A stretch of 64,000 bases of DNA, taken from Flavobacterium suaedae. Its GTDB lineage: Bacteria; Bacteroidota; Bacteroidia; Flavobacteriales; Flavobacteriaceae. This document shows positions 44,701 through 54,000 of this stretch, in pieces. The notes below the pieces were generated by a model, which saw only the letters and a program-made list of their open reading frames with translations, did no database searches and was not told where the DNA came from. Both the position numbers and the translations under genes were made by a program. The stretch is taken from NCBI RefSeq assembly GCF_014642915.1, contig NZ_BMJE01000001.1:353610-417609 (forward strand). Reading direction: 5' to 3'. Position 1 is the stretch's first letter; each line of letters begins with the position of its first letter.

Positions 44701-45952
44701 AAGCGATGCTACTAACTACTCTATAGTTACTCCAGCTACATCTTCATTCACTGTAGCTGCTCAATCAACTCAAACAGTTACTGTACGTTTCAACAGTGCT
44801 TCTGAAGGTACATTCCCTGCTACACTTACAATAAGCAGTGATGATGCTAACGAGGGTACATGTGTTGTTAACTTTAGCGCTACAGCTCAGGATGTATGTG
44901 CTGCTCCTGCTAACACAGGTGAAGTTGCAATAAGCAATGTTACTACTAGTTCTGCTGATATTGCTGTAAGCAGCGTTACTGCTGATGGTTATATAGCATT
45001 AGTACTTACTTCAGGTACTGTTGGTACTCTTAATGATGGTACTGTATATGCAGTAGGTTCATCTGTAGGAGATGCAGTTGTTGCTTATGTTGGTCCTAGT
45101 GCTTCTTTCACTGCTTCTGACTTAGCTGACGGTACTTACTACCAACTTTATGTTTATCCATACAACAGTGCTAACTGTTTTGGTGGTCCTGTATACGCTA
45201 CTGCTGCTATAGAAGATGAAATTACTACTCCTGCTGCTCCTTGCTCTGGTGTTGCTGAAGCATTCGATAACTTAGGTTCTAGCTCTAGCAGCTACTCTAC
45301 AAGAACTTGGACTGGTAACGGTGGTATAGACTGGACTGCTACTGATGCAAGAACTGACCAAGACCTTAATGGTGATGCTATTGCTATAAGAACTGGTTCT
45401 CTTACTAACGATGATCCGATTTCTGGTGGTATAGGTACTCTTACTTTCAACTATGCAAGAGTATTCTCCGGAAACTCTACTATTAAAGTATATGTAAATG
45501 GTGTTCAGGTTGGTAGTGATGTTACTGTATCTTCTACTTCTGCTACTCAGTTCTCTGAAGTAGTTAATGTTGCAGGTAATGTTTCTATAGAAATAGAAAA
45601 CAGCGGTAACAGAACTATTATTGATGATGTAACTTGGGATTGTTACTCAGCTCCTTCTTCTAGAATAGCTGTTGAGCAAACTGAAGCTAAAGAAGTTTCA
45701 GCTCCTTCAACTGTTGCCAGCAACGAAGTAGTACTTTACCCTAACCCTAACAACGGAGAATTCTTTATAGAGCTTCCTAGCGTTGATGCTAATGCTGAAG
45801 TAACTGTATTTGATTCTCTTGGTAAGCAAATAATAAGCAAAAAAGTTACCGGTAAAGAGTCAATCAACATGGAAAATGCTAATCAAGGTATATACATGGT
45901 GGTTATAACTTCTGGTAATAATGTAACTACTAAAAAAGTAGTTATAAAATAA
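41777..45952 (+). CDS. Giant T9SS surface protein with 372-residue internal period
   Basis: A 1391-residue exported protein: N-terminal signal region (MFKKRFLLALAVVGITG), then repeats, then a type A T9SS sorting domain (VVLYPNPNNGEFFIELP to KKVVIK). Each ~372-residue period has three parts: an unnamed ~140-residue module beginning C-x-G-x-x-x-x-F and containing YxTRTWTGNxGI, ATDARTDQ, FxYARVFSG, and ENSGNRTIID; a choice-of-anchor D (ASPM/SPD-2/Hydin) domain with VRFNSAT; and a fibronectin III-like domain ending in YPYNxAxC. The unnamed module occurs four times (from residues 40, 413, 785 and 1156), the other two parts three times. It is probably an extended adhesin on the outer surface. The substrate is unknown. 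Confidence 0.85.
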   Translation: MFKKRFLLALAVVGITGLSFGNFKTISGLLATESTSMVACSGGGNETFSNLGSSQSNYTTRTWTGNDGISWEATDARTDQDLDGDAIAVRSGHLINTSTISGGVGTVSFDYARVFSGNSTLKLYVNGTQYGSDITVSSTSSTTFTQAVNVAGDATIELVNSGKRTIIDNLTWDCYPSISGPELQVADSGNNNFDCDSLTVNFGSQAVNDYNDQVFYIKNLGTTDLDVSSLTLSNTTDFSIISPSGAFTVAPSNSSIILVRFQSATAGAKTSTLTIASNDADEASCVVNLSGVALGACVAPADADELVISNVTSSSADVEVENNTADGYIAILSDTTPLSAAPSDATEYQVNDAIGNGTVAYVGASSTFTISDLEEDSDYYLFIYAYNSVDCTGGPLYSSVAGEDEIQTPVAPCIGGSESFSNMGSSQSNYATRTWTGDNGVEWEATDARTDQSLTDEAIAIRTGYLTNTTTVSGGIGTLSFDYARVFSGESTLKVFVNGNQVGTDVTVSETTATEYSVAVDVDGDVTIRIENSGNRTIIDNLAWDCYSTPTTQELQLLDSNLANQDCGYNLEFGNVETSVDTERTFTIQNRGALDLNVSSLVLSDATNYSIVSPTTVPFVIAPQGTQDVTVRFNSATAAAYPATLTINNNDADESACVVKLNANAQDACAAPGVTGEVAISNITSTSADFAVSNVTANGYVAVVVSASGTVEEPVNGTSYEVNDMLGDGVVAYVGTDANFTISDLDPETYYLVFIHPYNDADCFGAPVYALAGIEDEVTTAAAPCVGGSENFDNLGSSSSSYSTRTWTGNNGVIWQATDARTDQDLNDDAIAIRTGSLTNTTAVSGGIGTLSFNYARVFSGESTLKVFVNGTQYGSDITVSETSATLFSQSINVSGDVTIEIENSGNRTIIDDVSWDCYSAPATQELQLLDSSLNNQECGFAINYGDVQTGVNADQTFTIENIGLQALSVSDLVLSDATNYSIVTPATSSFTVAAQSTQTVTVRFNSASEGTFPATLTISSDDANEGTCVVNFSATAQDVCAAPANTGEVAISNVTTSSADIAVSSVTADGYIALVLTSGTVGTLNDGTVYAVGSSVGDAVVAYVGPSASFTASDLADGTYYQLYVYPYNSANCFGGPVYATAAIEDEITTPAAPCSGVAEAFDNLGSSSSSYSTRTWTGNGGIDWTATDARTDQDLNGDAIAIRTGSLTNDDPISGGIGTLTFNYARVFSGNSTIKVYVNGVQVGSDVTVSSTSATQFSEVVNVAGNVSIEIENSGNRTIIDDVTWDCYSAPSSRIAVEQTEAKEVSAPSTVASNEVVLYPNPNNGEFFIELPSVDANAEVTVFDSLGKQIISKKVTGKESINMENANQGIYMVVITSGNNVTTKKVVIK
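41894..45660 (+). repeat. Four tandem 1.1-kb coding repeats
   Basis: Period starts at 41894, 43013, 44129 and 45242 (1119, 1116 and 1113 bases apart). Copies two to four are near-identical in stretches, for example the codons for YSTRTWTGN and ENSGNRTIID. The last copy holds only the first module. The spacing stays a multiple of three. Confidence 0.85.
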
Positions 45953-45986
45953 GTTTTAGGTAAATTTATAATATCTAATTTTTAAT

Positions 45987-46024
45987 AGCTCCGGAAGGAT
46001 ATCCTTCCGGAGCTTATTTTTTTG
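45987..46024 (+). terminator. Terminator of the 1391-residue gene
   Basis: AGCTCCGGAAGGAT-ATCCTTCCGGAGCT (45987-46014), a perfect 28-base palindrome followed by a T-rich run. Confidence 0.85.
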
Positions 46025-46233
46025 ATTATTAACTACTTATGCTTTAATTTGACTAAATTTTATGTTTTTGTAATGTTTTTTTTATAACTATTTTGGGAAT
46101 AAATGTTTTAATTTAGCATCACAACTACTTTTTTTCACTTTAACATTTAATTAAAACTAATATAACAATCATAAGCAAATTAACATGTAACTTGCGCGGC
46201 ATTTTACCTTTTAGTAATCAATAAAAATTATCT

Positions 46234-49200
46234 ATGAAAAAAACTACATTATTATTAACTATAACAACTTTTTTTACTGCGTTGTTATTTTTAATACCAA
46301 ATAACGTATCAGCTCAGCTATATATGCATGAGTTTGGTACAGACCCTATAACAAGTCACCCTTACACAGTAACTCCTGATGTATTAGATACTGATTTATC
46401 TAATTCTGAATGGACAAATAATTTAGGTATATGGGTTAGCTATCTTGGTGAAAGTGGACAGGCAATAGGTCATGCTTCTGCATTAGCAGGTGCTACTGTT
46501 ACATTAAATTTTGATATTGCTCCCGGTAAAGAGTTAGAAATAGCATCATTCAACTTCTGGAGAAAACGTTCTCCTGTAGGAGCGCAAAGCTGGGCTATGA
46601 CTATTAACGGTATTGATGTAGGTAATGGCTCAATACCATCAACCGGAGCAGAAATAGGTACTACTGCTGTTGCAAACCCTGTTAATGGACTTACAGGAAA
46701 CGTTACTATAGTAATAACATTAAGTAATGCTATAGGTTCAGGATGGTTTGCTTTAGATAATTTTACATTAAACGGTACTTTAACTGATGCTTGTATCCCT
46801 CCTACTGTAACATCGGTTTCACCACAATCAGGACCTGCACAAACTGTTGTTACTATTGAAGGTAGCGGGTTTGAAGCAGGAACAGGAACAACAAGTGTAC
46901 TATTTAATGGGGTGGAATCTAACGGTTTTACTGTAATATCAGACACTACAATTAGAGCCGTTGTACCTGTAGACGCTACAGATGGCGATATTACAATAAT
47001 TACAGATGGCTGTGAAGCAAACGCAGGAACATTTACTGTTTTCGAATCTGATTGTCCCGATTCAGGTAGTATACCAGATTTATTTATTTCTGAACTTTAC
47101 GATCATACACCGGGAAGTTATGGAGTGATAGAACTTTATAATCCTACCCCAAACACTATTACTTTTAATGATGAATATGTACTGGAAAGGTATGGAGATA
47201 TTGGCGGCGCTACAGCTAGCTACTCTTTAGTTTTACCTGGTTCAGTCGCTCCATTTACAACTTATTTAGTACGCAGTTACGGTACAGGAGTTTTAGGTTG
47301 TACTGTTGCTACAGATGCAGAAGTGGGAACGGGAATTAATGACAATGATGAATTTAAACTAAAAAAGAACGGTGTACTTATTGATGTGGCACATGCTCCA
47401 ACCAATACAGGATATACCGTTATAAGAAATGCAGACGCTACGGCACCTAGCCCTACTTTTATAAGTGGTGATTGGAGTTTTACAAGTAATGATTGTTCTG
47501 ACTTAGGAACTCATAATATTACACTTGCTGCTGCAATAGCTACACAACCTGAAAGTACAAGTGTTTGTGAAAATAATAGTGCTCAGTTTTCAGTATCTGT
47601 AACTGATGATACAGGATTTACATACCAATGGAAAACTTTAAATGATAGTGGTAACTGGGTAAACCTTACGGATGATGCCACATATTCTGGTACTAACACA
47701 AATACTTTAACAGTTACTCAGGTTACAAACAGTATGGACGGGCAACAATTCTATTGTGAAATAGAATCTGTAAGTTGTACACTTGTTACTGATGGTGTAC
47801 AGTTAACAGTATCTCCACTACCATTAGCAATAGTGATACCTACACAGCCTACCTGTACTACAAACACAGGTAGTATAGAAATAACAGCATCTATAGGCGA
47901 TGACCTTACTTACAGCCTTGACGGAGTAAACTTCCAAACAGAAACTACTTTTACAGGTTTAGCACCCGGTAACTATACATTATATATAGAATCTTCAACG
48001 GGTTGTAGTTCTACAATGCCTGTAGAGATAGAAGAAGCTCCTGACGGACCTGCTATTGCTACTACAGTACAAACACAACCTACCTGTACTACAAACACAG
48101 GTAGTATTGAAGTAACAGCGCCACTTGATGCTACCTTAGAATACAGCCTTAACGGAATTGATTTCCAATCAGGAACTACTTTTGATAACTTAGCACCAAG
48201 CACATATACTATTACAGTACAAAATGATGAAGGATGTATATCTGTCACAGAACAAATAACAATTGATGATGTGCCTACTCCACCGGCAGTAGCTACTTTA
48301 AACATCAGCCAATCAACCTGTACTACACCAGAAACTGTAGAAGTAACTGCACCGCTTGGAGCTGATTTAGAATATAGTATTGACGGGATTAACTTCCAAA
48401 GCGAAACTACATTTACAGGGATAGCTGCCGGAAATTATACTATAACAGTGAGAAATAATGATGGTTGTACATCAGAAACTGCTTCTTTCACTATTGATGA
48501 AGCCCCTACAACTCCTGTTGTAGCTACAACTACAGTTATTCAACCTACTTGTAATACAAATGCAAATATAGAAGTAACTGCACCACTTGGAACTGATTTA
48601 GAATATAGTATTGACGGGGTTAACTTCCAAACGGAAACTACATTTACAGGTTTGTCTGCCGGAAATTACACAGTAACAGTAAGAAATAATGATGGTTGTA
48701 CTTCTGTTACAGGAACAATAACTATAAACCCTTCAGTTGATGCTCCTGATACTCCAACAGTATCTGTAACACAACCTGACTGTACTACTGCAATAGGTAG
48801 TATTGAAGTAACTGCACCACTGGGAGCTGATTTAGAATATAGTATTGATGGGACTAACTTCCAATCAGGAACAACTTTTAATAACTTAGCAGCAGGTTCT
48901 TACACAGTAACAGTAAAAAATTCAGCAGATTGTACATCTACTACAAACATTGTAATAAATGATGCGCCTGAAACCCCTGCAATAGCTACAGTTACAGAAA
49001 CACAACCTGACTGTACTACTGCAACAGGTAGTATTGAAGTAACTGCACCACTGGGAGCTGATTTAGAATATAGTATTGATGGGACTAACTTCCAATCAGG
49101 AACAACTTTTAATAACTTAGCAGCAGGAACATATACGGTAACTGTTCAAAATAACGACGGTTGTACTTCTGTAACAGCTGATATAGTAATAAACGATGCC

Positions 49201-50910
49201 CCTGAAACTCCGGCTGTAGCTACAATTACAGAAACACAGCCTGACTGTACTACTTCAACGGGTAGTATTGAGGTGACTGCACCATTGGGAGCTGATTTAG
49301 AATATAGTATTGATGGAACTAACTTCCAGTCTGCAACTACTTTTGATAACTTGGCAGCAGGAACATATACGGTAACTGTTCAAAATAACGATGGTTGTAC
49401 TTCTGTAACAGCTGATATAGTAATAAATTCAGTAACAACACCTGATGTTGCTACAACTACAGTTACTCAACCAGACTGTACCACACCAACAGGTAGTATT
49501 GACGTTACTGCACCACTGGGAGCTGATTTAGAATATAGTATTGATGGGACTAACTTCCAGCCTGGAACTACTTTTAACAATTTAGCTGCAGGAACATATA
49601 CAGTAATTGTTAGAAATAATGACGGCTGTACTTCTGAAACTGCCACTATAACAATAGATGCTGATAACGGTGCTCCTGATGTAGCAACAATAACAGAAAC
49701 ACAGCCTGACTGTACTACTGCAACAGGTAGTATTGAAGTAACTGCACCACTGGGAGCTGATTTAGAATATAGTATTGACGGAACTAACTTCCAGTCTGCA
49801 ACTATATTTGATAACCTTACACCGGGTACTTATAACGTAACTGTAAGAAATGGTGCCGGTTGTATTTCTACAACTACAGATATTGTAATAAACACAGTAA
49901 CCACACCAACAGCTCCTACAGCAACAGCTACACAAGCTACGTGTAATGTAAACGCAAGTATTGAAGTAACTGCACCGCTGGGGGCTGATTTAGAATATAG
50001 TATTGATGGGGCTACCTTCCAAAGCGATGTTACTTTTAATGATGTAGCTGCCGGAACATATACAGTAACTGTGAGAAACAACGATGGCTGTACAGCAACA
50101 TCATCAAATATTATAATTGATGACAGCCCACAAGCAGAAATTGCAACATACTTAGAAACACAGCCAACATGTGCTGTAGAAACAGGTACTATAGAAGTGG
50201 TTGCACCTGTAGGAGCAGGATACTCTTACAGTATAGATGGTACTAACTTCCAGTCTTCACGTTTCTTTAGTAACTTACAGCCTGGCCAGTACACAATAAC
50301 ACTTGAGAACCCTGATGGTTGTACATCAGTTACAGAAGCTATAACAATAAACGATGTTCCTACCCCGCCTACCATTACAGGTGTACAAGGTTGTTCTGAA
50401 ATTACAGGTGGAGAAGTAAACTACTTATTAAATTTTAAAGTTGCTGATAACTCTTTTGATATTAATACAGCAACCATTACTTGGATAAATGAGAATGGTA
50501 GCACTATAGGTAATGATATTACTTTTAATGTTACCGAGTATGCTGATATGAATAGCATTGAGGGTTCAGACTATCCACTAGAAATTACAGCTATAGTTGA
50601 AACTGCCGGAGGATGTGAAACAAGCTATACCTTTATTATTGATGGTATACTATGTACTATACCAAGAGGTATTTCTCCAAACAATGACAACCAAAACGAC
50701 AACTTTGACCTTAGTGGTTTAAATGCTCAAAAAGTAATTATATTTAACCGTTATGGTAAAGAAGTGTATAGCAAAACTAACTATACTAACGAATGGAATG
50801 GACAAACGGATAACGGAGATGAGTTACCAACAGGAACTTATTTTTACGTAGTTGAAACTACAAGCGGCTCAAAAACAGGATGGGTTTATGTAAATCGTCA
50901 GGAAAACTAA
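46234..50910 (+). CDS. SprB-repeat adhesin with T9SS type B domain
   Basis: A 1558-residue surface protein. Order: signal peptide (1-28, ends SAQ), an N-terminal beta domain (~30-183), an IPT/TIG domain (~187-270, TSVSPQSGPAQTVVTIEGSGF), a lamin-tail domain (~280-400, LFISELYDHTPG and VIELYNPT), an Ig-like domain (~428-520), 11 SprB-type repeats of about 77 residues (~534-1370; consensus EVTAPLGADLEYSIDG, NFQS, AAGTYTVTV, NNDGCTS), and a C-terminal gliding-motility-associated T9SS type B domain from GISPNNDNQNDNF to the end. Related to SprB, the mobile adhesin of gliding flavobacteria, but much shorter. The same plan is used by the next gene. Confidence 0.88.
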   Translation: MKKTTLLLTITTFFTALLFLIPNNVSAQLYMHEFGTDPITSHPYTVTPDVLDTDLSNSEWTNNLGIWVSYLGESGQAIGHASALAGATVTLNFDIAPGKELEIASFNFWRKRSPVGAQSWAMTINGIDVGNGSIPSTGAEIGTTAVANPVNGLTGNVTIVITLSNAIGSGWFALDNFTLNGTLTDACIPPTVTSVSPQSGPAQTVVTIEGSGFEAGTGTTSVLFNGVESNGFTVISDTTIRAVVPVDATDGDITIITDGCEANAGTFTVFESDCPDSGSIPDLFISELYDHTPGSYGVIELYNPTPNTITFNDEYVLERYGDIGGATASYSLVLPGSVAPFTTYLVRSYGTGVLGCTVATDAEVGTGINDNDEFKLKKNGVLIDVAHAPTNTGYTVIRNADATAPSPTFISGDWSFTSNDCSDLGTHNITLAAAIATQPESTSVCENNSAQFSVSVTDDTGFTYQWKTLNDSGNWVNLTDDATYSGTNTNTLTVTQVTNSMDGQQFYCEIESVSCTLVTDGVQLTVSPLPLAIVIPTQPTCTTNTGSIEITASIGDDLTYSLDGVNFQTETTFTGLAPGNYTLYIESSTGCSSTMPVEIEEAPDGPAIATTVQTQPTCTTNTGSIEVTAPLDATLEYSLNGIDFQSGTTFDNLAPSTYTITVQNDEGCISVTEQITIDDVPTPPAVATLNISQSTCTTPETVEVTAPLGADLEYSIDGINFQSETTFTGIAAGNYTITVRNNDGCTSETASFTIDEAPTTPVVATTTVIQPTCNTNANIEVTAPLGTDLEYSIDGVNFQTETTFTGLSAGNYTVTVRNNDGCTSVTGTITINPSVDAPDTPTVSVTQPDCTTAIGSIEVTAPLGADLEYSIDGTNFQSGTTFNNLAAGSYTVTVKNSADCTSTTNIVINDAPETPAIATVTETQPDCTTATGSIEVTAPLGADLEYSIDGTNFQSGTTFNNLAAGTYTVTVQNNDGCTSVTADIVINDAPETPAVATITETQPDCTTSTGSIEVTAPLGADLEYSIDGTNFQSATTFDNLAAGTYTVTVQNNDGCTSVTADIVINSVTTPDVATTTVTQPDCTTPTGSIDVTAPLGADLEYSIDGTNFQPGTTFNNLAAGTYTVIVRNNDGCTSETATITIDADNGAPDVATITETQPDCTTATGSIEVTAPLGADLEYSIDGTNFQSATIFDNLTPGTYNVTVRNGAGCISTTTDIVINTVTTPTAPTATATQATCNVNASIEVTAPLGADLEYSIDGATFQSDVTFNDVAAGTYTVTVRNNDGCTATSSNIIIDDSPQAEIATYLETQPTCAVETGTIEVVAPVGAGYSYSIDGTNFQSSRFFSNLQPGQYTITLENPDGCTSVTEAITINDVPTPPTITGVQGCSEITGGEVNYLLNFKVADNSFDINTATITWINENGSTIGNDITFNVTEYADMNSIEGSDYPLEITAIVETAGGCETSYTFIIDGILCTIPRGISPNNDNQNDNFDLSGLNAQKVIIFNRYGKEVYSKTNYTNEWNGQTDNGDELPTGTYFYVVETTSGSKTGWVYVNRQEN
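47836..50355 (+). repeat. 11 SprB-type repeats in the 1558-residue adhesin
   Basis: Units of 231 or 234 bases (77-78 residues). The CCTGAC-type start recurs at 48775, 49006, 49240, 49471 (one change) and 49705. Units five to nine are close to identical over more than 100 bases, including the codons for EVTAPLGADLEYSIDG. Confidence 0.85.
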
Positions 50911-50936
50911 TAGTAAAATCAATAATTTAGAATAGT

Positions 50937-50971
50937 AAAAGCCACTTATATAAGTGGCTTTTATTTTTTTA
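50937..50971 (+). terminator. Terminator of the 1558-residue adhesin
   Basis: AAAAGCCACTTAT-ATAAGTGGCTTTT (50937-50962), perfect palindrome, then a T run. Confidence 0.85.
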
Positions 50972-51049
50972 TTTTGCATTTAACATTATATTTACAATTA
51001 ATCTGCTTTTATATAATGTTATAATAATAGCTCAAACCATATTATCTTA

Positions 51050-51057
51050 TAATTTTG
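51050..51057 (+). promoter_or_regulatory. -7 element of the adhesin-nuclease operon
   Basis: TAATTTTG, 29 bases before the ATG at 51087. No TTG at the usual spacing. Confidence 0.45.
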
Positions 51058-51086
51058 GGCTGCTAAAAACGCTTAATAAAAAAGAA

Positions 51087-54000
51087 ATGTTATTGAATTA
51101 CAGTACTTTAACAAAAAAAAACTTTATACTGTTTTTTTTTCTCCTAATAGTTCCTATTAGTATAAAAGCACAATCTGTTATTTACCATCATAATTTTGAT
51201 ACTTATCAGGCTTCTGTTCCATATAATATACCTCCTACTACTATAGCTCCTGAAATATCAAATTCCCAATGGACTAATAATACTGATACACAGACCTGGA
51301 ATGATGCATTAGGAGTTACAGGTAATTCATTATCATCAGATACAAGTCCGGGAAATACCATCCCGCTAACCATTTTTACACTTACTTTTGATGTAGCAGC
51401 AGGACAACAACTTGAAGTTTCTTCCTACGAATTTGCCAAAATGAGATCTTCTTTTGGAGCACAAAACTGGACAATGTACATAAACGGTACAATGGTTGGC
51501 AACGGTTCTTTAAGCAGTTCATGGACAAATAATACAAATTCCACCGTACTTGCACCAATATCAGGTTTAACAGGTACTGTTACAGTTAGTCTGGAATTTA
51601 ATAACCACCCTACAGGAAGCGGAAGCATAAGAATTGATAATTTTTACTTATATGGTGCTTTAACACCGGATGCTGCTTCTTGCCCACTGGAAATAACTTC
51701 TTTTTCTCCCTCATACGGACCTGCTAATACATTAGTTACTATAGAAGGTACAGGTTTTAATGATGCTACATCAGTAACTTTTGACGGTATAGATGCTACT
51801 TTTGCAGCATTGTCAGATACCGAAATTATGGCGCTTGTGCCGGAAGGTGCAAGTACAGGAGAAATAGTAGTAAACTCAGCTGCTTGTAGTGAAACTACTA
51901 CTTCAAACTTTACAGTACTTACTTCGGAATGTGAAAGTGATATTTATATTTCTGAAGTATATGACGCTTATAGTGGAAACCCTGGTGCTGTAGAATTATA
52001 TAATCCTACCTCTACTACAATTAATCTTTCCGGTTACACCCTACTAAGGTATGGAGATATAGGTGCTGCTTCACCCAGTTATACTATGAATCTTTCAGGT
52101 TCTATAGCACCGGGAGATACTTTTATTATTGGTTTTTCAATAGGTAGTGTTTGTAGTGGAGTGACTTCTGACTTTGGATTAACAAATGGTATTAATGCAA
52201 ATGATGAATTTGAACTATTAAAAAACGGAAGTGTTATAGATAATCTTGAAATACCTTTGGGGTCAGGTAATTCAGGTAAAGGATATACGTTAATAAGAAA
52301 ACCTGATGCAGTAGCCCCTAAAGTTGCTTTTGATGTAGCTGACTGGAATGTATATGGTAATGAATTTTGCAGTGACCTTGGCACTCATACTGCAAATAAT
52401 TCGGCTGCTCCAACTCCTGATATTACGCATCCTGTAACACAATATATTTGTGAAAATGAAACAGCTACATTCTCTGTAAGTGTAGATGGGACAGGTTATA
52501 ACTACCAATGGGTAGTACTGGATAATTCGGGTAACTGGGTTAATGTAAATAACAACAGTAATTACTCGGGTGCTACTACTGATACTTTAACAATAACGGA
52601 TGTGCCTTTCAGTTTTAACGGCTATCAGTATTACTGTTATATAACCTCTACTACCTGCGAAATTTTTAGTAATGCGGCACAGCTAAACGTTACGGAATCT
52701 CCTGAACAACCAACAGTTGTGGTTACTCCATCTGATTGTAATGCCGATACAGGAACTATTACTGTTTCTACAACATCTACAGACCCTATACTGTTTTACA
52801 GTATAGATGGTACTAACTACCAAGTAAATAACCCTATATTTACTAATTTAGCTCCGGGCGAATATACTGTAACAGTTAAAAACTTATCTGATTGTGTTTC
52901 TTTACCAGCAACCGCTACTGTAGAAGTTACCGGAGCGCCTGATATTGCCGACACAACAGTAACACAACCTAGCTGTCCCGACCCTTTCGGTACAATTACA
53001 GTTAACAGCCCTACGGGAGCAATTTACACGTACAGTATTGATGATGTTACTTATAATACTGACCCTGTATTTACGAACCTTATTCCGGGCGATTACGTTG
53101 TGTATGTAAAAAACGACCTTGGGTGTGTTTCTGAAACAGAAACTATAGAAATAGAAGCAATTACAACACTTCCTGAACCTGAAGCAACTACTATACAGCC
53201 TACTTGTGATGTGCCTACAGGAACTATTGAAGTGACTACCCCACTAGGAACTGAATATACTTATAGTATTGACGGAACTAACTTCCAATCTTCAACTACT
53301 TTTGAAAATTTAGCTCCGGACAACTATAATATAACACTAAAGGATAACAGTAACTGTACTGCTGTATCGCAAACAATAACAATTGACGATGTTCCTGCTC
53401 CACCTGTTTTAGGAACAATAAATGTAACACAACCTGACTGTAATATTAGCGGACAAATATTTGTATTTTCTCCTGTCGGTACAGGCTATACCTATAGTAT
53501 AGATGGAGTTAACTACCAAAGTAGTCCTGTTTTTAATAATTTAGCAGCAGGAACTTATGATGTTACAGTACAATTAAACACTTGTATTTCAGATTCTCAA
53601 TCTGTAACTATAAATAATGATAATGCTCCTTCATGTATCGAAAACCCTAACTTAGAAGATGGCTTCCCTCCTTCATCTGATACTTATTTATCAAGTAAAG
53701 GGAGTTGGTTTACTTCACATGGGTCTCCTTCAACCAGCACAACATCCAGCCATATCTGGATGTGGTCATACGGTGGAATAGGTGAAGGTACTTATACTTG
53801 CTATAATTTTGAAGCAGGAAAAGAATACCGCGTTTGTATAAATGTTGTAAACCAAAATGATCCCGGAACAAGAGGATATGACAATCCTAACGCTGTACTA
53901 TACATACAAGCCAGTAATGGTAATTTTACTCCTACTCCTACCCCTGCAGGTAATCAGGTAATAGCGGGAGACCATATTATTGACGACACACCTACAGATT

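Noticed and set aside
46470..46946. 158-residue antisense reading frame inside the smaller adhesin, and similar ones elsewhere in the adhesin genes
   Set aside because: They mirror the strongly biased codons of threonine/valine-rich beta repeats on the other strand and show no start signals or family features.
47836..50355. Regularly spaced DNA repeats that could be mistaken for a CRISPR or satellite array
   Set aside because: The period is 231/234 bases, all in one open frame, and codes for SprB-type protein repeats; no 20-40 base repeat-spacer pattern or cas gene exists.
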